Origin: Gemmatimonadota bacterium
GTDB lineage: Bacteria > Gemmatimonadota > Gemmatimonadetes > Gemmatimonadales > GWC2-71-9
Direction of reading: 5' to 3'
NCBI GenBank assembly: GCA_020351775.1
Contig: CP070666.1
Span: 2,161,701-2,193,722, forward strand
DNA length: 32,022 bases
The position numbers and the translations under genes were made by a program. A model generated the notes under the pieces. That model was not told the origin of the DNA and ran no database searches. It saw nothing but the letters and a program-made list of their open reading frames with translations. Numbering within the stretch: the stretch's first letter is position 1; every line of letters begins with the position of its first letter. Below, piece after piece: positions 19,966 through 28,453 of the stretch.

Positions 19966-22181
19966 CTAGTGTGCTGGCAGAATCCGACGCTAGCTTCGCC
20001 GAGGCCTTGGCCGGTCGCAAAGATCGGCTGGACCTCGCGCTGGTCGAGCGCGCCTTCGAGTTCAGCGCGTCGGCTCATCGGGGCCAGAAACGGCTCTCGG
20101 GAGACGACTACATTTCGCACGCCGTCGAGGTGGCGAAGATCCTCGTCGGCCAGCAGCTCGACTCGGTCACGATTGCAGCAGCCTTGCTGCACGACGTAGT
20201 CGAGGACGCCGATGTCGGGGTCCATGACATCAAGGAAAGGTTCGGAGACGAAGTGGCAGGCCTGGTGGACGGACTGACCAAGATCTCGAGTCTCACGTTC
20301 CGGTCTGCGGCTGAGGAGCAATCGGAGAACTATCGCAAACTTCTGCTGTCCATCGCGCGTGATGCGCGAGTCATCATAGTCAAGCTAGCCGACCGGCTCC
20401 ACAATATGCGCACGTTGGAGCACTTGCCAGCGGAAAGGCAACACAGGATCGCTCTTGAGACTCGTGAGATTTATGCTCCGCTCGCTCACCGGTTCGGCAT
20501 GGCAGGCATCAAGGCGGAACTCGAGGACCTCGCCTTCAAGTTTCTTGAACCGGAGGATCACGCCCAGCTGGAGAAGACAATCAAGGCTGGGCGGCAGGAA
20601 CGTACCCGGATGATCGAGCGGCTCAGGGCGCCGCTCGAGAGCGCGCTGCAGCAAGCGAAGATCCGGGGCTTTGAAATCACTGGGCGGCCGAAACATCTGT
20701 GGTCGATCTATCGGAAAATGAAACAACGAGGCCGGCCCTTTGAGGAGATCTACGATCTCATGGCGGTACGCGTACTCGTCGACTCGGTCCCCGACTGCTA
20801 TCATGTCTTGGGTGTGATTCACCATACCTGGACACCGCTGCAGGAACGCATCAAGGATTATATCGCCTCGCCCAAATCGAACGCTTATCAGTCTCTGCAC
20901 ACTACCATCTTCGGACCGGGAGGTCAGCTCTACGAGATCCAGATTCGGACCCGTGATATGCATCGCACGGCCGAGTACGGTATCGCAGCGCACTGGGTGT
21001 ACAAAGAGAAGAGCGGGCGCGACGAATTGGATGACCATTTCGCCTGGTTCCGGCAGCTACTTGAGTTACAGCAAGATGCTCATAGCCCTGAGGAGTTCCT
21101 CGAGTTCCTCAAGATCGATCTGTTTCAGGACGAGATCTTCGTATTCACCCCCGAGGGCGACGTCAAACGACTGCCCAAAGGTGCCACGGCGATTGACTTC
21201 GCGTTTGCAGTTCACACGGAGGTGGGACTTAGATGCCAAGGGGCCAAGGTGAACGGGCGCATCGCACCGCTGCATCGCGCGTTGAAGAACGGTGACACCG
21301 TTGAGGTGCTGACTGGTTCGCACGCACGTCCTAGCAAGGACTGGCTCAATCACGTGCAGACTGCGCGGGCTCGGCAGAAGATCCGCCAGTGGATCAAGCA
21401 GGAGGAAAGGGAGACATGCGTCCAGCTTGGCAAGGACATCCTGGCTCGGGAGCTGCGACGCCGCCGTCTAGCCACTCCTGACGGCGCCCAGATGCAGTCT
21501 GCAGCCGAGCGGTTGTCGCAGGGGTCGCATGAGCGGCTGCTCCAAGCGCTGGGCCGAGGCGACGTGCCTACCGGACAGGTCATAAACGCTCTCTATCCCG
21601 ATCGTGAGGAAGGGGAGCTGGAACCACCCAAGCCCAACGTCTTCGGTCGCGTACTCGACCGAATCCGGCTGGGCCGGGGGGTCCGCATTCACGGTGTCGA
21701 CGGACTGGTGGTGCGCTATGCGCAATGCTGTCAGCCGGTACCGGGAGACGCCGTCGTGGGATATGTGACGAAAGGCAGAGGCATCTCGATTCACCGGGCT
21801 GACTGTCCCAATCTGCTCACGATGCCCAGCGGTACGGATCGCCGGGTTGAGATCGACTGGCAGAGCATTCACGGTGAGCTGTTCGTGGTCTGCCTGGGCG
21901 TGACCGGAGAGGATCGCAGGGGGCTCTACGCCGAACTGATGGAAGCGATATCTCAGACCGGCACCAACATTCGGAGTGCCGAGTTGTGGAGCAAAGACGG
22001 CGCAATGTTTGGCTCGGTACTGGTAGAAGTGGAGAATCAGACGCACCTGGCCAAGGTCATAAGAGCAATGAGGCGGACGAAGGGTGTGACCTCGGTGGAC
22101 CGCAGGGAGCCGACCACGGCGAGTGCCACGCGGGTCATGACGCTGCAGACCGGTGGGGGCCGCAGCGTTGACAACGCCTGA
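19962..22181 (+). CDS. rel: Bifunctional (p)ppGpp synthetase/hydrolase, RelA/SpoT family
   Basis: 739 residues from GTG 19962, overlapping the radC stop. The domains are complete: HD hydrolase at about 30-180 with His53, His77 and Asp78 of the HDVVED motif, so hydrolase activity is expected; synthetase at about 230-350 with KSNAYQSLHT and Glu325 in YEIQIRT; TGS at about 390-455 (IFVFTPEGDVKRLPKGAT); a cysteine-bearing RIS/zinc-finger segment with YAQCCQPVPGD (Cys589-590) and ADCPNL; and a C-terminal ACT domain from about 636. It makes and degrades the alarmone (p)ppGpp, coupling amino-acid starvation at the ribosome to growth control. A single long Rel of this type is usual outside Gamma- and Betaproteobacteria. 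Confidence 0.96.
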   Translation: MTSVLAESDASFAEALAGRKDRLDLALVERAFEFSASAHRGQKRLSGDDYISHAVEVAKILVGQQLDSVTIAAALLHDVVEDADVGVHDIKERFGDEVAGLVDGLTKISSLTFRSAAEEQSENYRKLLLSIARDARVIIVKLADRLHNMRTLEHLPAERQHRIALETREIYAPLAHRFGMAGIKAELEDLAFKFLEPEDHAQLEKTIKAGRQERTRMIERLRAPLESALQQAKIRGFEITGRPKHLWSIYRKMKQRGRPFEEIYDLMAVRVLVDSVPDCYHVLGVIHHTWTPLQERIKDYIASPKSNAYQSLHTTIFGPGGQLYEIQIRTRDMHRTAEYGIAAHWVYKEKSGRDELDDHFAWFRQLLELQQDAHSPEEFLEFLKIDLFQDEIFVFTPEGDVKRLPKGATAIDFAFAVHTEVGLRCQGAKVNGRIAPLHRALKNGDTVEVLTGSHARPSKDWLNHVQTARARQKIRQWIKQEERETCVQLGKDILARELRRRRLATPDGAQMQSAAERLSQGSHERLLQALGRGDVPTGQVINALYPDREEGELEPPKPNVFGRVLDRIRLGRGVRIHGVDGLVVRYAQCCQPVPGDAVVGYVTKGRGISIHRADCPNLLTMPSGTDRRVEIDWQSIHGELFVVCLGVTGEDRRGLYAELMEAISQTGTNIRSAELWSKDGAMFGSVLVEVENQTHLAKVIRAMRRTKGVTSVDRREPTTASATRVMTLQTGGGRSVDNA

Positions 22182-22242
22182 TTGACCCAACCATGCAACA
22201 ACCCGAGAGACTTTCGCCGGGTCTGCCTCCCGAACACTGCCT

Positions 22243-24303
22243 GTGAGTGACTTTCAACTCGAGATGCCGTTCGAGCCAGCGGGCAATCAGCCTCAAGCGA
22301 TCACCGAGCTGATGCAGGGACTCGAGCGTGGTGACAGACACCAGACCCTGCTGGGCGTGACCGGGTCAGGAAAGACAGTGACCATGGCAAACGTGATTGC
22401 CTGTTACGGCCGACCCACTCTGGTGCTGTCCCACAACAAGACGCTGGCCGCTCAGCTATATGGCGAACTGAAATCCTTCTTGCCTCGTAACGCGGTCGAG
22501 TACTTCGTATCGTACTACGACTACTACCAGCCCGAAGCCTACGTGCCGGCTACTGACACTTACATCGAGAAAGATGCTTCGATAAACGAGGACATCGATA
22601 TGTTGAGGCTTCGGGCCACTTCGAGCCTCATGGAACGGAAAGATGTTGTCATCGTGGCCACTGTGAGCGCGATCTACGGATTGGGAGATCCTGCCGAGTA
22701 CCGTCAGTTGATGCTCACACTGGCGGAGGGTGAGAACCGATCCCGCGATCACATACTGCAGGATCTGGTCAGGATTCATTACAGCCGCAACGACGTGGCC
22801 TTCGAGCGGGGTAGCTTCCGGGTACGCGGCGATACGGTCGAGATCTTCCCGGCCTACGACGAGCAAGCGGTACGGATAGAGCTGTGGGGGGACACTGTCG
22901 AGCGAATCTCGAAGGTGGATCCGCTGACCGGAAACGTGATTGCTCGCCTGCAGCGCAGCGCGATCTACCCCGCCACTCACTTCGTCGTACGGCGACCCAC
23001 GATCGAGCGCGCGGTTGCGGCCATCCGCGAAGAGCTGGAGCAGCGGCTCAAGGAACTACGATCCGAGGGGAGGTTGCTGGAAGCGCAGCGCCTGGAATCC
23101 CGTACGCAATTCGATGTCGACATGCTGCTGGAAGTCGGAACATGTGCCGGTGTTGAGAACTACAGCAGGCATCTGACAGGGCGGCGTGAAGGCGAGCGCC
23201 CGGCCTGCCTGCTCGACTACTTCCCCGAGGACTATCTGACGATAATCGACGAATCTCACGTCACGCTACCTCAGCTCGGCGGCATGTACGAAGGTGACCG
23301 TTCGCGCAAGCTCACCTTGGTCGAGTACGGATTCCGGTTGCCCTCTGCCCTGGACAATCGTCCCCTCAACTACGGCGAGTTCATGGAGCTCACGCCTAGG
23401 ATGATCTTCGTGTCGGCGACACCCGGTGATCCCGAGCTGGAACTCTCTCATGGCGTCGTTGTGGAACAGATAATCCGGCCAACCGGCTTGGTCGATCCGC
23501 GCGTGGAGCTCCGACCTGTGAGGGGGCAGGTAGACGACCTGCTGGCCGGCATTCGGCAGTGTGAAGCGAGGGGGGAACGAGTGCTGGTAACCACCCTCAC
23601 CAAGCGGATGGCAGAGGATCTCACTGATTACCTATTACAGGCAGGCGTTCGAGTCAGGTACATGCATTCCGACATCGACGCTATCGAACGCATGGAGATC
23701 GTGCGCGGCCTGCGGCTGGGAGAGTTCGACGTCCTGGTGGGCATCAACCTGCTGCGGGAGGGTTTGGATCTCCCAGAGGTGGCTCTGGTGGCCATACTGG
23801 ATGCGGATCAGGAGGGCTTCCTTCGATCCGACCGCTCCATCATCCAGACCGTCGGTCGGGCAGCCCGCAACATATCGGGGCGCGCGGTGCTATACGCCGA
23901 TCGGGTAACCGGATCAATGAGGCGGGCCCTCGATGAGATGGATCGCAGACGTGCCCTGCAGGAAGCCCACAACGCTAAGCACGGCATCGTTCCGCAGTCG
24001 ATATACAAGTCCGTTGATCAGGTGCGGCTTGTGACGCGAGTAGCCGATGCTCGCGCTGCAGCTGTGGCCGAGTCCAACCAGCATCGTGCCCGCGTCGGCG
24101 GTAAGCAACTCGATCGGGAAAGCTTGATCAAGGTGCTGGAACAGCAGATGCGCGAAGCTGCTGCCCAGCTAGACTTCGAGCTCGCGGCTCAGCTGCGTGA
24201 CCAGATCTTCGAGCTGAGGGTAGAGGGCGACCCGGTTCGAGCCAGCCCTCACGGCGGGCGCGACCGCGGCCGGACGAGACATGGTCGATTTCAGAACAGG
24301 TGA
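22243..24303 (+). CDS. uvrB: UvrABC excinuclease subunit B
   Basis: 686 residues, typical for UvrB. It has Walker A GVTGSGKT (38-45), the damage-probing beta-hairpin region [13 protein letters not shown] near 87-99, the DESH box near residue 333, helicase motif [14 protein letters not shown] and motif [11 protein letters not shown], and a C-terminal UVR segment ([22 protein letters not shown]) that binds UvrC. UvrB receives damaged DNA from UvrA and recruits UvrC in nucleotide excision repair. The start is taken as GTG 22243, 61 bases after rel; no good Shine-Dalgarno precedes it, but the next residues ([16 protein letters not shown]) fit the family N-terminus. The last 23 bases overlap tsaE. 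Confidence 0.97.
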   Translation: MSDFQLEMPFEPAGNQPQAITELMQGLERGDRHQTLLGVTGSGKTVTMANVIACYGRPTLVLSHNKTLAAQLYGELKSFLPRNAVEYFVSYYDYYQPEAYVPATDTYIEKDASINEDIDMLRLRATSSLMERKDVVIVATVSAIYGLGDPAEYRQLMLTLAEGENRSRDHILQDLVRIHYSRNDVAFERGSFRVRGDTVEIFPAYDEQAVRIELWGDTVERISKVDPLTGNVIARLQRSAIYPATHFVVRRPTIERAVAAIREELEQRLKELRSEGRLLEAQRLESRTQFDVDMLLEVGTCAGVENYSRHLTGRREGERPACLLDYFPEDYLTIIDESHVTLPQLGGMYEGDRSRKLTLVEYGFRLPSALDNRPLNYGEFMELTPRMIFVSATPGDPELELSHGVVVEQIIRPTGLVDPRVELRPVRGQVDDLLAGIRQCEARGERVLVTTLTKRMAEDLTDYLLQAGVRVRYMHSDIDAIERMEIVRGLRLGEFDVLVGINLLREGLDLPEVALVAILDADQEGFLRSDRSIIQTVGRAARNISGRAVLYADRVTGSMRRALDEMDRRRALQEAHNAKHGIVPQSIYKSVDQVRLVTRVADARAAAVAESNQHRARVGGKQLDRESLIKVLEQQMREAAAQLDFELAAQLRDQIFELRVEGDPVRASPHGGRDRGRTRHGRFQNR

Positions 24304-24712
24304 ACAGCGTGTAGTGCCACTGGACGAGCTGACGCCGCTCGCGGAATCCCTATACCGTGACTTGGCTCCGGGCTCCGTGGTATGGCTCACGGGTGATTTG
24401 GGGGCGGGAAAGACCAGCTTCGTGCAGGCGATTACGCGCGTGGCTGGAGCCGAGCATGCTAGGAGCCCGACCTTCGCGCTCATCCATGAGTATCCGGCGC
24501 CGGACGGCGTCGTGATCCACGTAGACTGCTACCGGTTGCGCTCTGCTGCGGAGGCCCTCGATCTTGATCTGGCGGAACTCAGCGAACACTCGAGGATGAT
24601 GCTGATCGAGTGGCCCGAGCGAGCCGGCCACTACGCGCCCGCGCCCGACGCGCATGTCGTCTTCTCGCATTGTGACACCCCCGACAGCCGCAGACTGGAG
24701 CGGGTCATTTGA
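24281..24712 (+). CDS. tsaE: tRNA threonylcarbamoyladenosine biosynthesis ATPase TsaE
   Basis: 143 residues, normal for TsaE. It contains the P-loop GDLGAGKTS (38-46), the family motif [10 protein letters not shown] (about 67-76), and HVDCYRL with DLDLAEL and IEWPER following, all diagnostic. TsaE is an ATPase that resets the TsaB-TsaD complex making the t6A modification at position 37 of ANN-decoding tRNAs. ATG 24281 lies inside uvrB; GTG 24314 is a shorter alternative. tsaB begins in its stop codon, so the two subunits of one complex are coupled. The third subunit TsaD, and TsaC, are not in the window. Confidence 0.95.
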   Translation: MVDFRTGEQRVVPLDELTPLAESLYRDLAPGSVVWLTGDLGAGKTSFVQAITRVAGAEHARSPTFALIHEYPAPDGVVIHVDCYRLRSAAEALDLDLAELSEHSRMMLIEWPERAGHYAPAPDAHVVFSHCDTPDSRRLERVI

Positions 24713-25452
24713 GCTGCTATCTAGCCGTTGACAGCGCAACCGAAGTTGGCAGCGTCGCAGTCGGCGAACCGGGTCACGTGGTGGCTGAGATTCTGGTGTC
24801 TGATCGCCGTCATGCAACCGCTCTGGCGCCCGCTGTGCAACAGGTCATGAAGCTGGCGGGGGTGGCGCATGCGGATCTCACGGGCATCGTGATCGGAGAT
24901 GGGCCGGGAAGCTTCACCGGTCTGCGCATTGGGTTTGCGACTGTCAAAGGGATACTCTTTCAGCGTCCTGAGCTGACCCTCCACACCATTCCCTCACTGC
25001 TGGCCTGTGCCTGGCCGTTCAAGCAGCTTGCTGGGGGGCCGATTGCCGCGTTGTACGATGCGTTGCGCGGCGAAGTCTTTGCCGCGATCTACCGATTCTC
25101 GAATCAAACGGTTGCCACCGAGTTGGCTCCCTGCTTGACGACGGTGACTCAGCTCACGGAACTAGAGGGCGTTGTGCCTTCACTTGCATTGGGCAATGGA
25201 GCCGTCCTGTACCGCGATCTGGTGCGCAGTTGGACGGGTCGGGAACCCGTTGGACCGCCGCTGGCAGCGCCGCGGGCGGGGGCGCTGCTCGAGCTGCTCG
25301 CACTCGCCGCTGCCGTAACGCTGGTGCGAGATCCCGATACCTTGGAGCCCAACTACGGCAGGCTGGCCGAGGCTCAAGTGAAGTGGGAGGCGACGCATGG
25401 GAGGGAACTCAAGCGGGGTGGGACGGGGCGTGAAGGGCGCAAAGGGAACTGA
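24709..25452 (+). CDS. tsaB: tRNA threonylcarbamoyladenosine biosynthesis protein TsaB
   Basis: 247 residues starting at TTG 24709 within the tsaE stop (TTGA). No ATG or GTG fits, because the conserved N-terminus (CYLAVDSATEVGSVAV) begins three codons later. The ASKHA-fold signatures are present: DSATE (8-12), RHATALAP, the VIGDGPGSFTGLRIGFATVKG segment, and LYDALRGEVFAAIY. TsaB is a catalytically inactive paralogue and partner of TsaD. The C-terminus ends with LEPNYGRLAEAQVKWE, the usual end of the family, plus a basic and glycine-rich tail of about 17 residues. There is no rimI fused or next to it, unlike in many genomes. Confidence 0.93.
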   Translation: MSCYLAVDSATEVGSVAVGEPGHVVAEILVSDRRHATALAPAVQQVMKLAGVAHADLTGIVIGDGPGSFTGLRIGFATVKGILFQRPELTLHTIPSLLACAWPFKQLAGGPIAALYDALRGEVFAAIYRFSNQTVATELAPCLTTVTQLTELEGVVPSLALGNGAVLYRDLVRSWTGREPVGPPLAAPRAGALLELLALAAAVTLVRDPDTLEPNYGRLAEAQVKWEATHGRELKRGGTGREGRKGN

Positions 25453-25520
25453 ATCGTGACCCACGGTTTGCTGCTACCAGCGCGCCCGGAGTCTCTCCTG
25501 ATGCGCCGCGACGCGACGAA

Positions 25521-25549
25521 ATTAGGCTGCGCAAAATTTGGGTCCTAAT
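25521..25549. repeat. Inverted repeat upstream of the ssb promoter
   Basis: ATTAGG at 25521-25526 and CCTAAT at 25544-25549 are perfect inverted arms, with an AAATTT near the centre. A CGCG lies outside each arm, though the left one is offset by five bases. The repeat ends 13 bases before the -35 box of the ssb promoter, a place suited to an operator or activator site. No known consensus is matched. It could equally be chance in a short AT-rich patch. Confidence 0.35.
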
Positions 25550-25562
25550 CGCGTATCTTCGG

Positions 25563-25591
25563 TTGACAAAAGGACTTAAAGCCTCTATAGT
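25563..25591 (+). promoter_or_regulatory. Strong sigma-70-type promoter for ssb
   Basis: A perfect -35 box TTGACA at 25563-25568 is separated by exactly 17 bases from TATAGT at 25586-25591, one base off the TATAAT consensus. Transcription would begin near 25598, giving a leader of about 38 bases before the ssb start at 25636. This is the only near-consensus promoter I find in the window. It lies in a 183-base gap between tsaB and ssb. Confidence 0.85.
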
Positions 25592-25635
25592 TTGTGCCCG
25601 TCCGGGTCCCACCCCGCAAACTTCCGGAGGTCATC

Positions 25636-26094
25636 TTGAGTCGCAGTCTCAACAAGGTAGCGCTGATCGGCAATCTCGGGGCCGATCCAGAGGTGCGCAG
25701 CACCACGAGTGGGACCCGTGTGGCAACCCTGTCACTGGCCACGAGCCGCCAGTGGACCAGTGCTGCGGGTGAGCGCCAGGAAAAGACCGAATGGCACCGA
25801 GTGGTGCTGTGGAACAACAGAGGGTCCGGCTTGGCCGACGTGGCGGAGAAGTACATGAAGAAGGGCGACAAGCTCTATGTGGAAGGACGGATCGAGTACC
25901 GCACTTGGGAGGATCGTGATGGGAAGACGCGGTACACAACCGAGATTGTGGCGCGCGAGGTGATAATGCTGTCTCCTCGTGCCGGAGGTGTGGACGTCGG
26001 CGAGTCCACCAGGGCTCCCGCCGCGGGTGCAACTGAGTCGTACGACGACTTCCCGGAGGCTCTCGATGAGGAGGACGACGATCTTCCGTTCTAA
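25636..26094 (+). CDS. ssb: Single-stranded DNA-binding protein
   Basis: 152 residues from TTG 25636, five bases after a perfect GGAGG (25626-25630). An in-frame start at 25594 would lie at or before the transcription start and is rejected. Residues 3-110 form the OB fold (SLNKVALIGNLGADPEVR, then EWHRVVLWN and GDKLYVEGRIEYRTW). A short linker leads to the acidic tip EEDDDLPF, the docking peptide for repair and replication partners. SSB coats single-stranded DNA in replication, recombination and repair. The linker is only about 30 residues and lacks the long Gln/Gly-rich stretch of many SSBs. The bases coding for the acidic tip also encode the start of the next gene. Confidence 0.96.
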   Translation: MSRSLNKVALIGNLGADPEVRSTTSGTRVATLSLATSRQWTSAAGERQEKTEWHRVVLWNNRGSGLADVAEKYMKKGDKLYVEGRIEYRTWEDRDGKTRYTTEIVAREVIMLSPRAGGVDVGESTRAPAAGATESYDDFPEALDEEDDDLPF

Positions 26095-27211
26095 CGGTGC
26101 AGCGCTGGTGGCAGCCACTGTGGTGTTTGTGGCGGCCGCAGTCGGCGCGCGCGATGCTAAGGCGCAAGAACCTACACAGCTTCCGGAGGTCCATATCGTC
26201 CAGACGGGAGAGACCTTGTGGGAGCTGGCAGAACGGTATCTGGCGGATCCGTTTCTGTGGCCCGAGATCTACCGGATTAATACCGATGTGGTGGAGGATC
26301 CTCATTGGATTTTCCCGGGCGAGGAACTGCGACTGCTGGTTTTGGGAAGGGCGGTTGTTGAGGAGGTGGAGGTGGTGGGACAGCCGGTGGAGCCCGAGGA
26401 GGTGCTGACCCCGCCTACGCCCGTTGCGCCTCCGCCGCCGCCCACCGAGACGGCGCCCACCGTGTTTCGGCAGCAGCGTCCGGACGTCAGGTCGGTGGAC
26501 ACCAGCGCACCGATCTTTCGCTACCGACCGCTTCGCAGAGGTGAGTTCTATGCTGCGGGCTTCCTGACTGAAGAAGAGCCGCTGCCGTGGGCGAGGGTTC
26601 TCGGAGCCACAGGCAAGCCCACGCTCAGCACGCTGGAAGCTACCTCCGAAGCGTCTCTCTTCGGTGAAATCGAAGTGGTGGCACCGCAATCTGCCGCCTA
26701 TCAGATCGGCGATTCCCTGCTTGTAGCTCGGCTGGCGCGAGAGGTCAATGGCTGGGGCGATGCCGTCATCCCGACCGGCATAGTGCGTGTCACCGCAGTG
26801 GCTGGCTCGATGGTGCGCGCGCAGGTCATCACTCAGTTTGCGCGCGTGACCGACGGTCAGGTAGCCCTGCCGCTCGAGGAATTCGACGACCCCGGTGACC
26901 TGGTGCCGGTGCCGATTGAAAACGGCGCGGAGGGCGAGGTGATTGAGCCGCGCGACCTCCATCCCGTGCGGCAACAACAGGACGTGGTTTTCATCGACCT
27001 GGGTCGCGAGGATGGTGTCTCTCTGGGCGACGTCTTTGAAGTGTACAACCCAGTCAAGGATGATCCCCTTGCAGGTAGCCGCAAGCCCATTGGCATCCTG
27101 AGCATCGTTCACGTTCGCAACCACTCTGCTTCGGGTTTTGTAGTCAACGTGATGGATCTGGGAATCGATGCCGGTGCTACCGTCCGGCTTGTTCGCAAGA
27201 TGCCAGGGTGA
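26066..27211 (+). CDS. Secreted LysM-domain protein, unknown function
   Basis: 381 residues from ATG 26066, six bases after GGAGG (26055-26059), inside the last 29 bases of ssb. The N-terminus is a classic signal peptide: basic MRRTTIFRSN, hydrophobic 11-28, cleavage after AKA at 33. One LysM domain follows at about 43-92 (VQTGETLWELAERYL, then PEIYRIN and WIFPGEELRL), predicted to bind peptidoglycan. Next is a Pro/Glu-rich linker at about 100-130, then about 240 residues of beta-rich sequence. The last part (VVFIDLGREDGVSLGDVFEVY) resembles FlgT C-terminal-like domains of periplasmic proteins. A structural or envelope-monitoring role is likely, but no function can be named. It seems co-transcribed with ssb. 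Confidence 0.88.
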   Translation: MRRTTIFRSNGAALVAATVVFVAAAVGARDAKAQEPTQLPEVHIVQTGETLWELAERYLADPFLWPEIYRINTDVVEDPHWIFPGEELRLLVLGRAVVEEVEVVGQPVEPEEVLTPPTPVAPPPPPTETAPTVFRQQRPDVRSVDTSAPIFRYRPLRRGEFYAAGFLTEEEPLPWARVLGATGKPTLSTLEATSEASLFGEIEVVAPQSAAYQIGDSLLVARLAREVNGWGDAVIPTGIVRVTAVAGSMVRAQVITQFARVTDGQVALPLEEFDDPGDLVPVPIENGAEGEVIEPRDLHPVRQQQDVVFIDLGREDGVSLGDVFEVYNPVKDDPLAGSRKPIGILSIVHVRNHSASGFVVNVMDLGIDAGATVRLVRKMPG

Positions 27212-27239
27212 GGATCGCACGAGCCACAGATTAGGGATT

Positions 27240-27279
27240 CGGCGGTAGGGCCGGTGCGAAACACACGGCTCTGCCGCCG
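27240..27279 (+). terminator. Strong hairpin, candidate terminator after the LysM gene
   Basis: The arms 27240-27253 and 27266-27279 are 14 bases each and pair completely, with only two G-U wobbles in RNA. Inside, GTG (27254-27256) and CAC (27262-27264) extend the stem by three pairs around a CGAAA loop, leaving one bulged A. The hairpin starts 28 bases after the LysM stop. The following bases contain only TTT, so it lacks a classic U-tract; it may act as a tract-less terminator or an mRNA 3' stabiliser. Confidence 0.6.
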
Positions 27280-27502
27280 ATCTGCGTTTGCCCATCTACC
27301 GGTTGGATGCCAAACTTGCATAAATTGCGACCTCATATGCCGGCGATTCATCCTTCAACCTGACACTGAGCGAATCCATGATCACGTATGCTTCAAGGAG
27401 TCCTGCGCTGCGGCGCTTCGATGTCCTGGTTCACTGTACTCGGAGCGAGCTGTGCACCAGGAAGGGACTTTCGCGTTTGGAGTGGTCTTCGGAGCTACGG
27501 CG
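27280..27502 (+). other. Remainder of the spacer before the galE-like gene
   Basis: The LysM stop and the galE-like ATG are 291 bases apart. After the hairpin I see no gene, RNA or convincing promoter, although a promoter for the galE-tol genes is expected here. The frame of the epimerase is open back to 27254, but its translation is cysteine-rich and resembles no epimerase N-terminus, so it is treated as non-coding. GGAG at 27491-27494 is the probable ribosome-binding site. Confidence 0.45.
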
Positions 27503-28453
27503 ATGAAGGGCCGCGCCTTGGTCACGGGTGGGGCCGGCTTCATCGGCTCGCACGTGGCTGATCACTATCTGGAAGCGGGTTACGATGTCACGATAGTGGA
27601 TGACCTTTCGTCGGGGAGAGAGGAGAACATTCCCCGCGCAGCTGAGTTTGTCCACGCGGACATCGGATCAAGCGAGGTGCGCCGGCTGTTGGAACGTACC
27701 AGGTTCGACGTACTGAATCACCATGCGGCGCAGATGGACGTCCGGGTGTCCGTCGAAGACCCGTCGTTCGACGCCCGCGTCAATATCCTCGGTTTGCTGA
27801 ACTTGCTGGAGGGCGCTCGCGCCGGCGGCACCAAACGAGTTGTGTTTGCGTCCTCGGGCGGAGTCGTCTACGGCGAGAGCGACGACCTTCCCCATGTGGA
27901 ACATGCCCGCAAGCTGCCGGTATCTCCATACGGAGTGAGCAAGCTGACCTCGGAGTACTATCTCGCTGCCTACACACAGTTGTATGGCATGCAGTGTGTG
28001 GCGTTGCGGTATGCCAACGTGTACGGGCCGCGGCAGAACCCGCACGGCGAGGCCGGTGTGGTGGCCATATTCTGCAGCCGAATCAACCGAGGTCAGCAGC
28101 TCACCGTGTTCGGCGACGGAGGTCAAACGCGTGACTATGTGTTTGTCCGTGACGTCGCCAGAGCCAACATGTTGGCCACGAAATGGTGGACGGACAATCC
28201 GGCTACAATAGACGCCACGGCGTTCAACATCGGAACCGCAACGGAGACCAGCGTCAACGAACTGGCCCAGGCACTGATAGGTGCGGTTGGCGCTGCTGTA
28301 TCGATCATGCACGCCCCTGAGCGTGCTGGTGAGTTGCGGCGCAGCGCAGTGGCCATCGAACGCGCCGGCCGTGACCTGGATTGGAAACCGGAGACCGCGC
28401 TCGGCGAAGGACTGAAACAAACGTACGAGTGGATCAGGGAGAACGGAGCATGA
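27503..28453 (+). CDS. NAD-dependent nucleotide-sugar epimerase (UDP-glucose 4-epimerase-like)
   Basis: 316 residues from ATG 27503, chosen because the Rossmann motif TGGAGFIGS then falls at 8-16, as usual. The protein has HHAAQMDVRVSVEDP near 73-87, SSGGVVYGE (118-125), Tyr143/Lys147 in SPYGVSKLTSEYY, and RYANVYGPRQNPHGEAGVV near 169-187. HHAAQ.DVR.S and the GPRQ(N/D)PHGEAGVVAIF segment mark a GalE-like group that acts on UDP-glucose or UDP-GlcNAc in many bacteria and archaea. The likely reaction is C4 epimerisation to UDP-galactose or UDP-GalNAc; exact substrate unknown. tolQ starts inside its stop (ATGA), which ties sugar-nucleotide supply to the Tol-Pal genes. It is not closely similar to the epimerase at 11693. 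Confidence 0.82.
   Translation: MKGRALVTGGAGFIGSHVADHYLEAGYDVTIVDDLSSGREENIPRAAEFVHADIGSSEVRRLLERTRFDVLNHHAAQMDVRVSVEDPSFDARVNILGLLNLLEGARAGGTKRVVFASSGGVVYGESDDLPHVEHARKLPVSPYGVSKLTSEYYLAAYTQLYGMQCVALRYANVYGPRQNPHGEAGVVAIFCSRINRGQQLTVFGDGGQTRDYVFVRDVARANMLATKWWTDNPATIDATAFNIGTATETSVNELAQALIGAVGAAVSIMHAPERAGELRRSAVAIERAGRDLDWKPETALGEGLKQTYEWIRENGA

Noticed and set aside
25649..27295. 548-codon open frame on the - strand across ssb and the LysM gene
   Set aside because: It lies opposite two well-supported genes, is rich in Arg, His and Pro as expected from the antisense of GC-rich genes, and shows no domain.
27254..27502. In-frame upstream extension of the galE-like gene
   Set aside because: The extra 83 residues are cysteine-rich, overlap the hairpin at 27240-27279, and would push the Rossmann motif far from the N-terminus.
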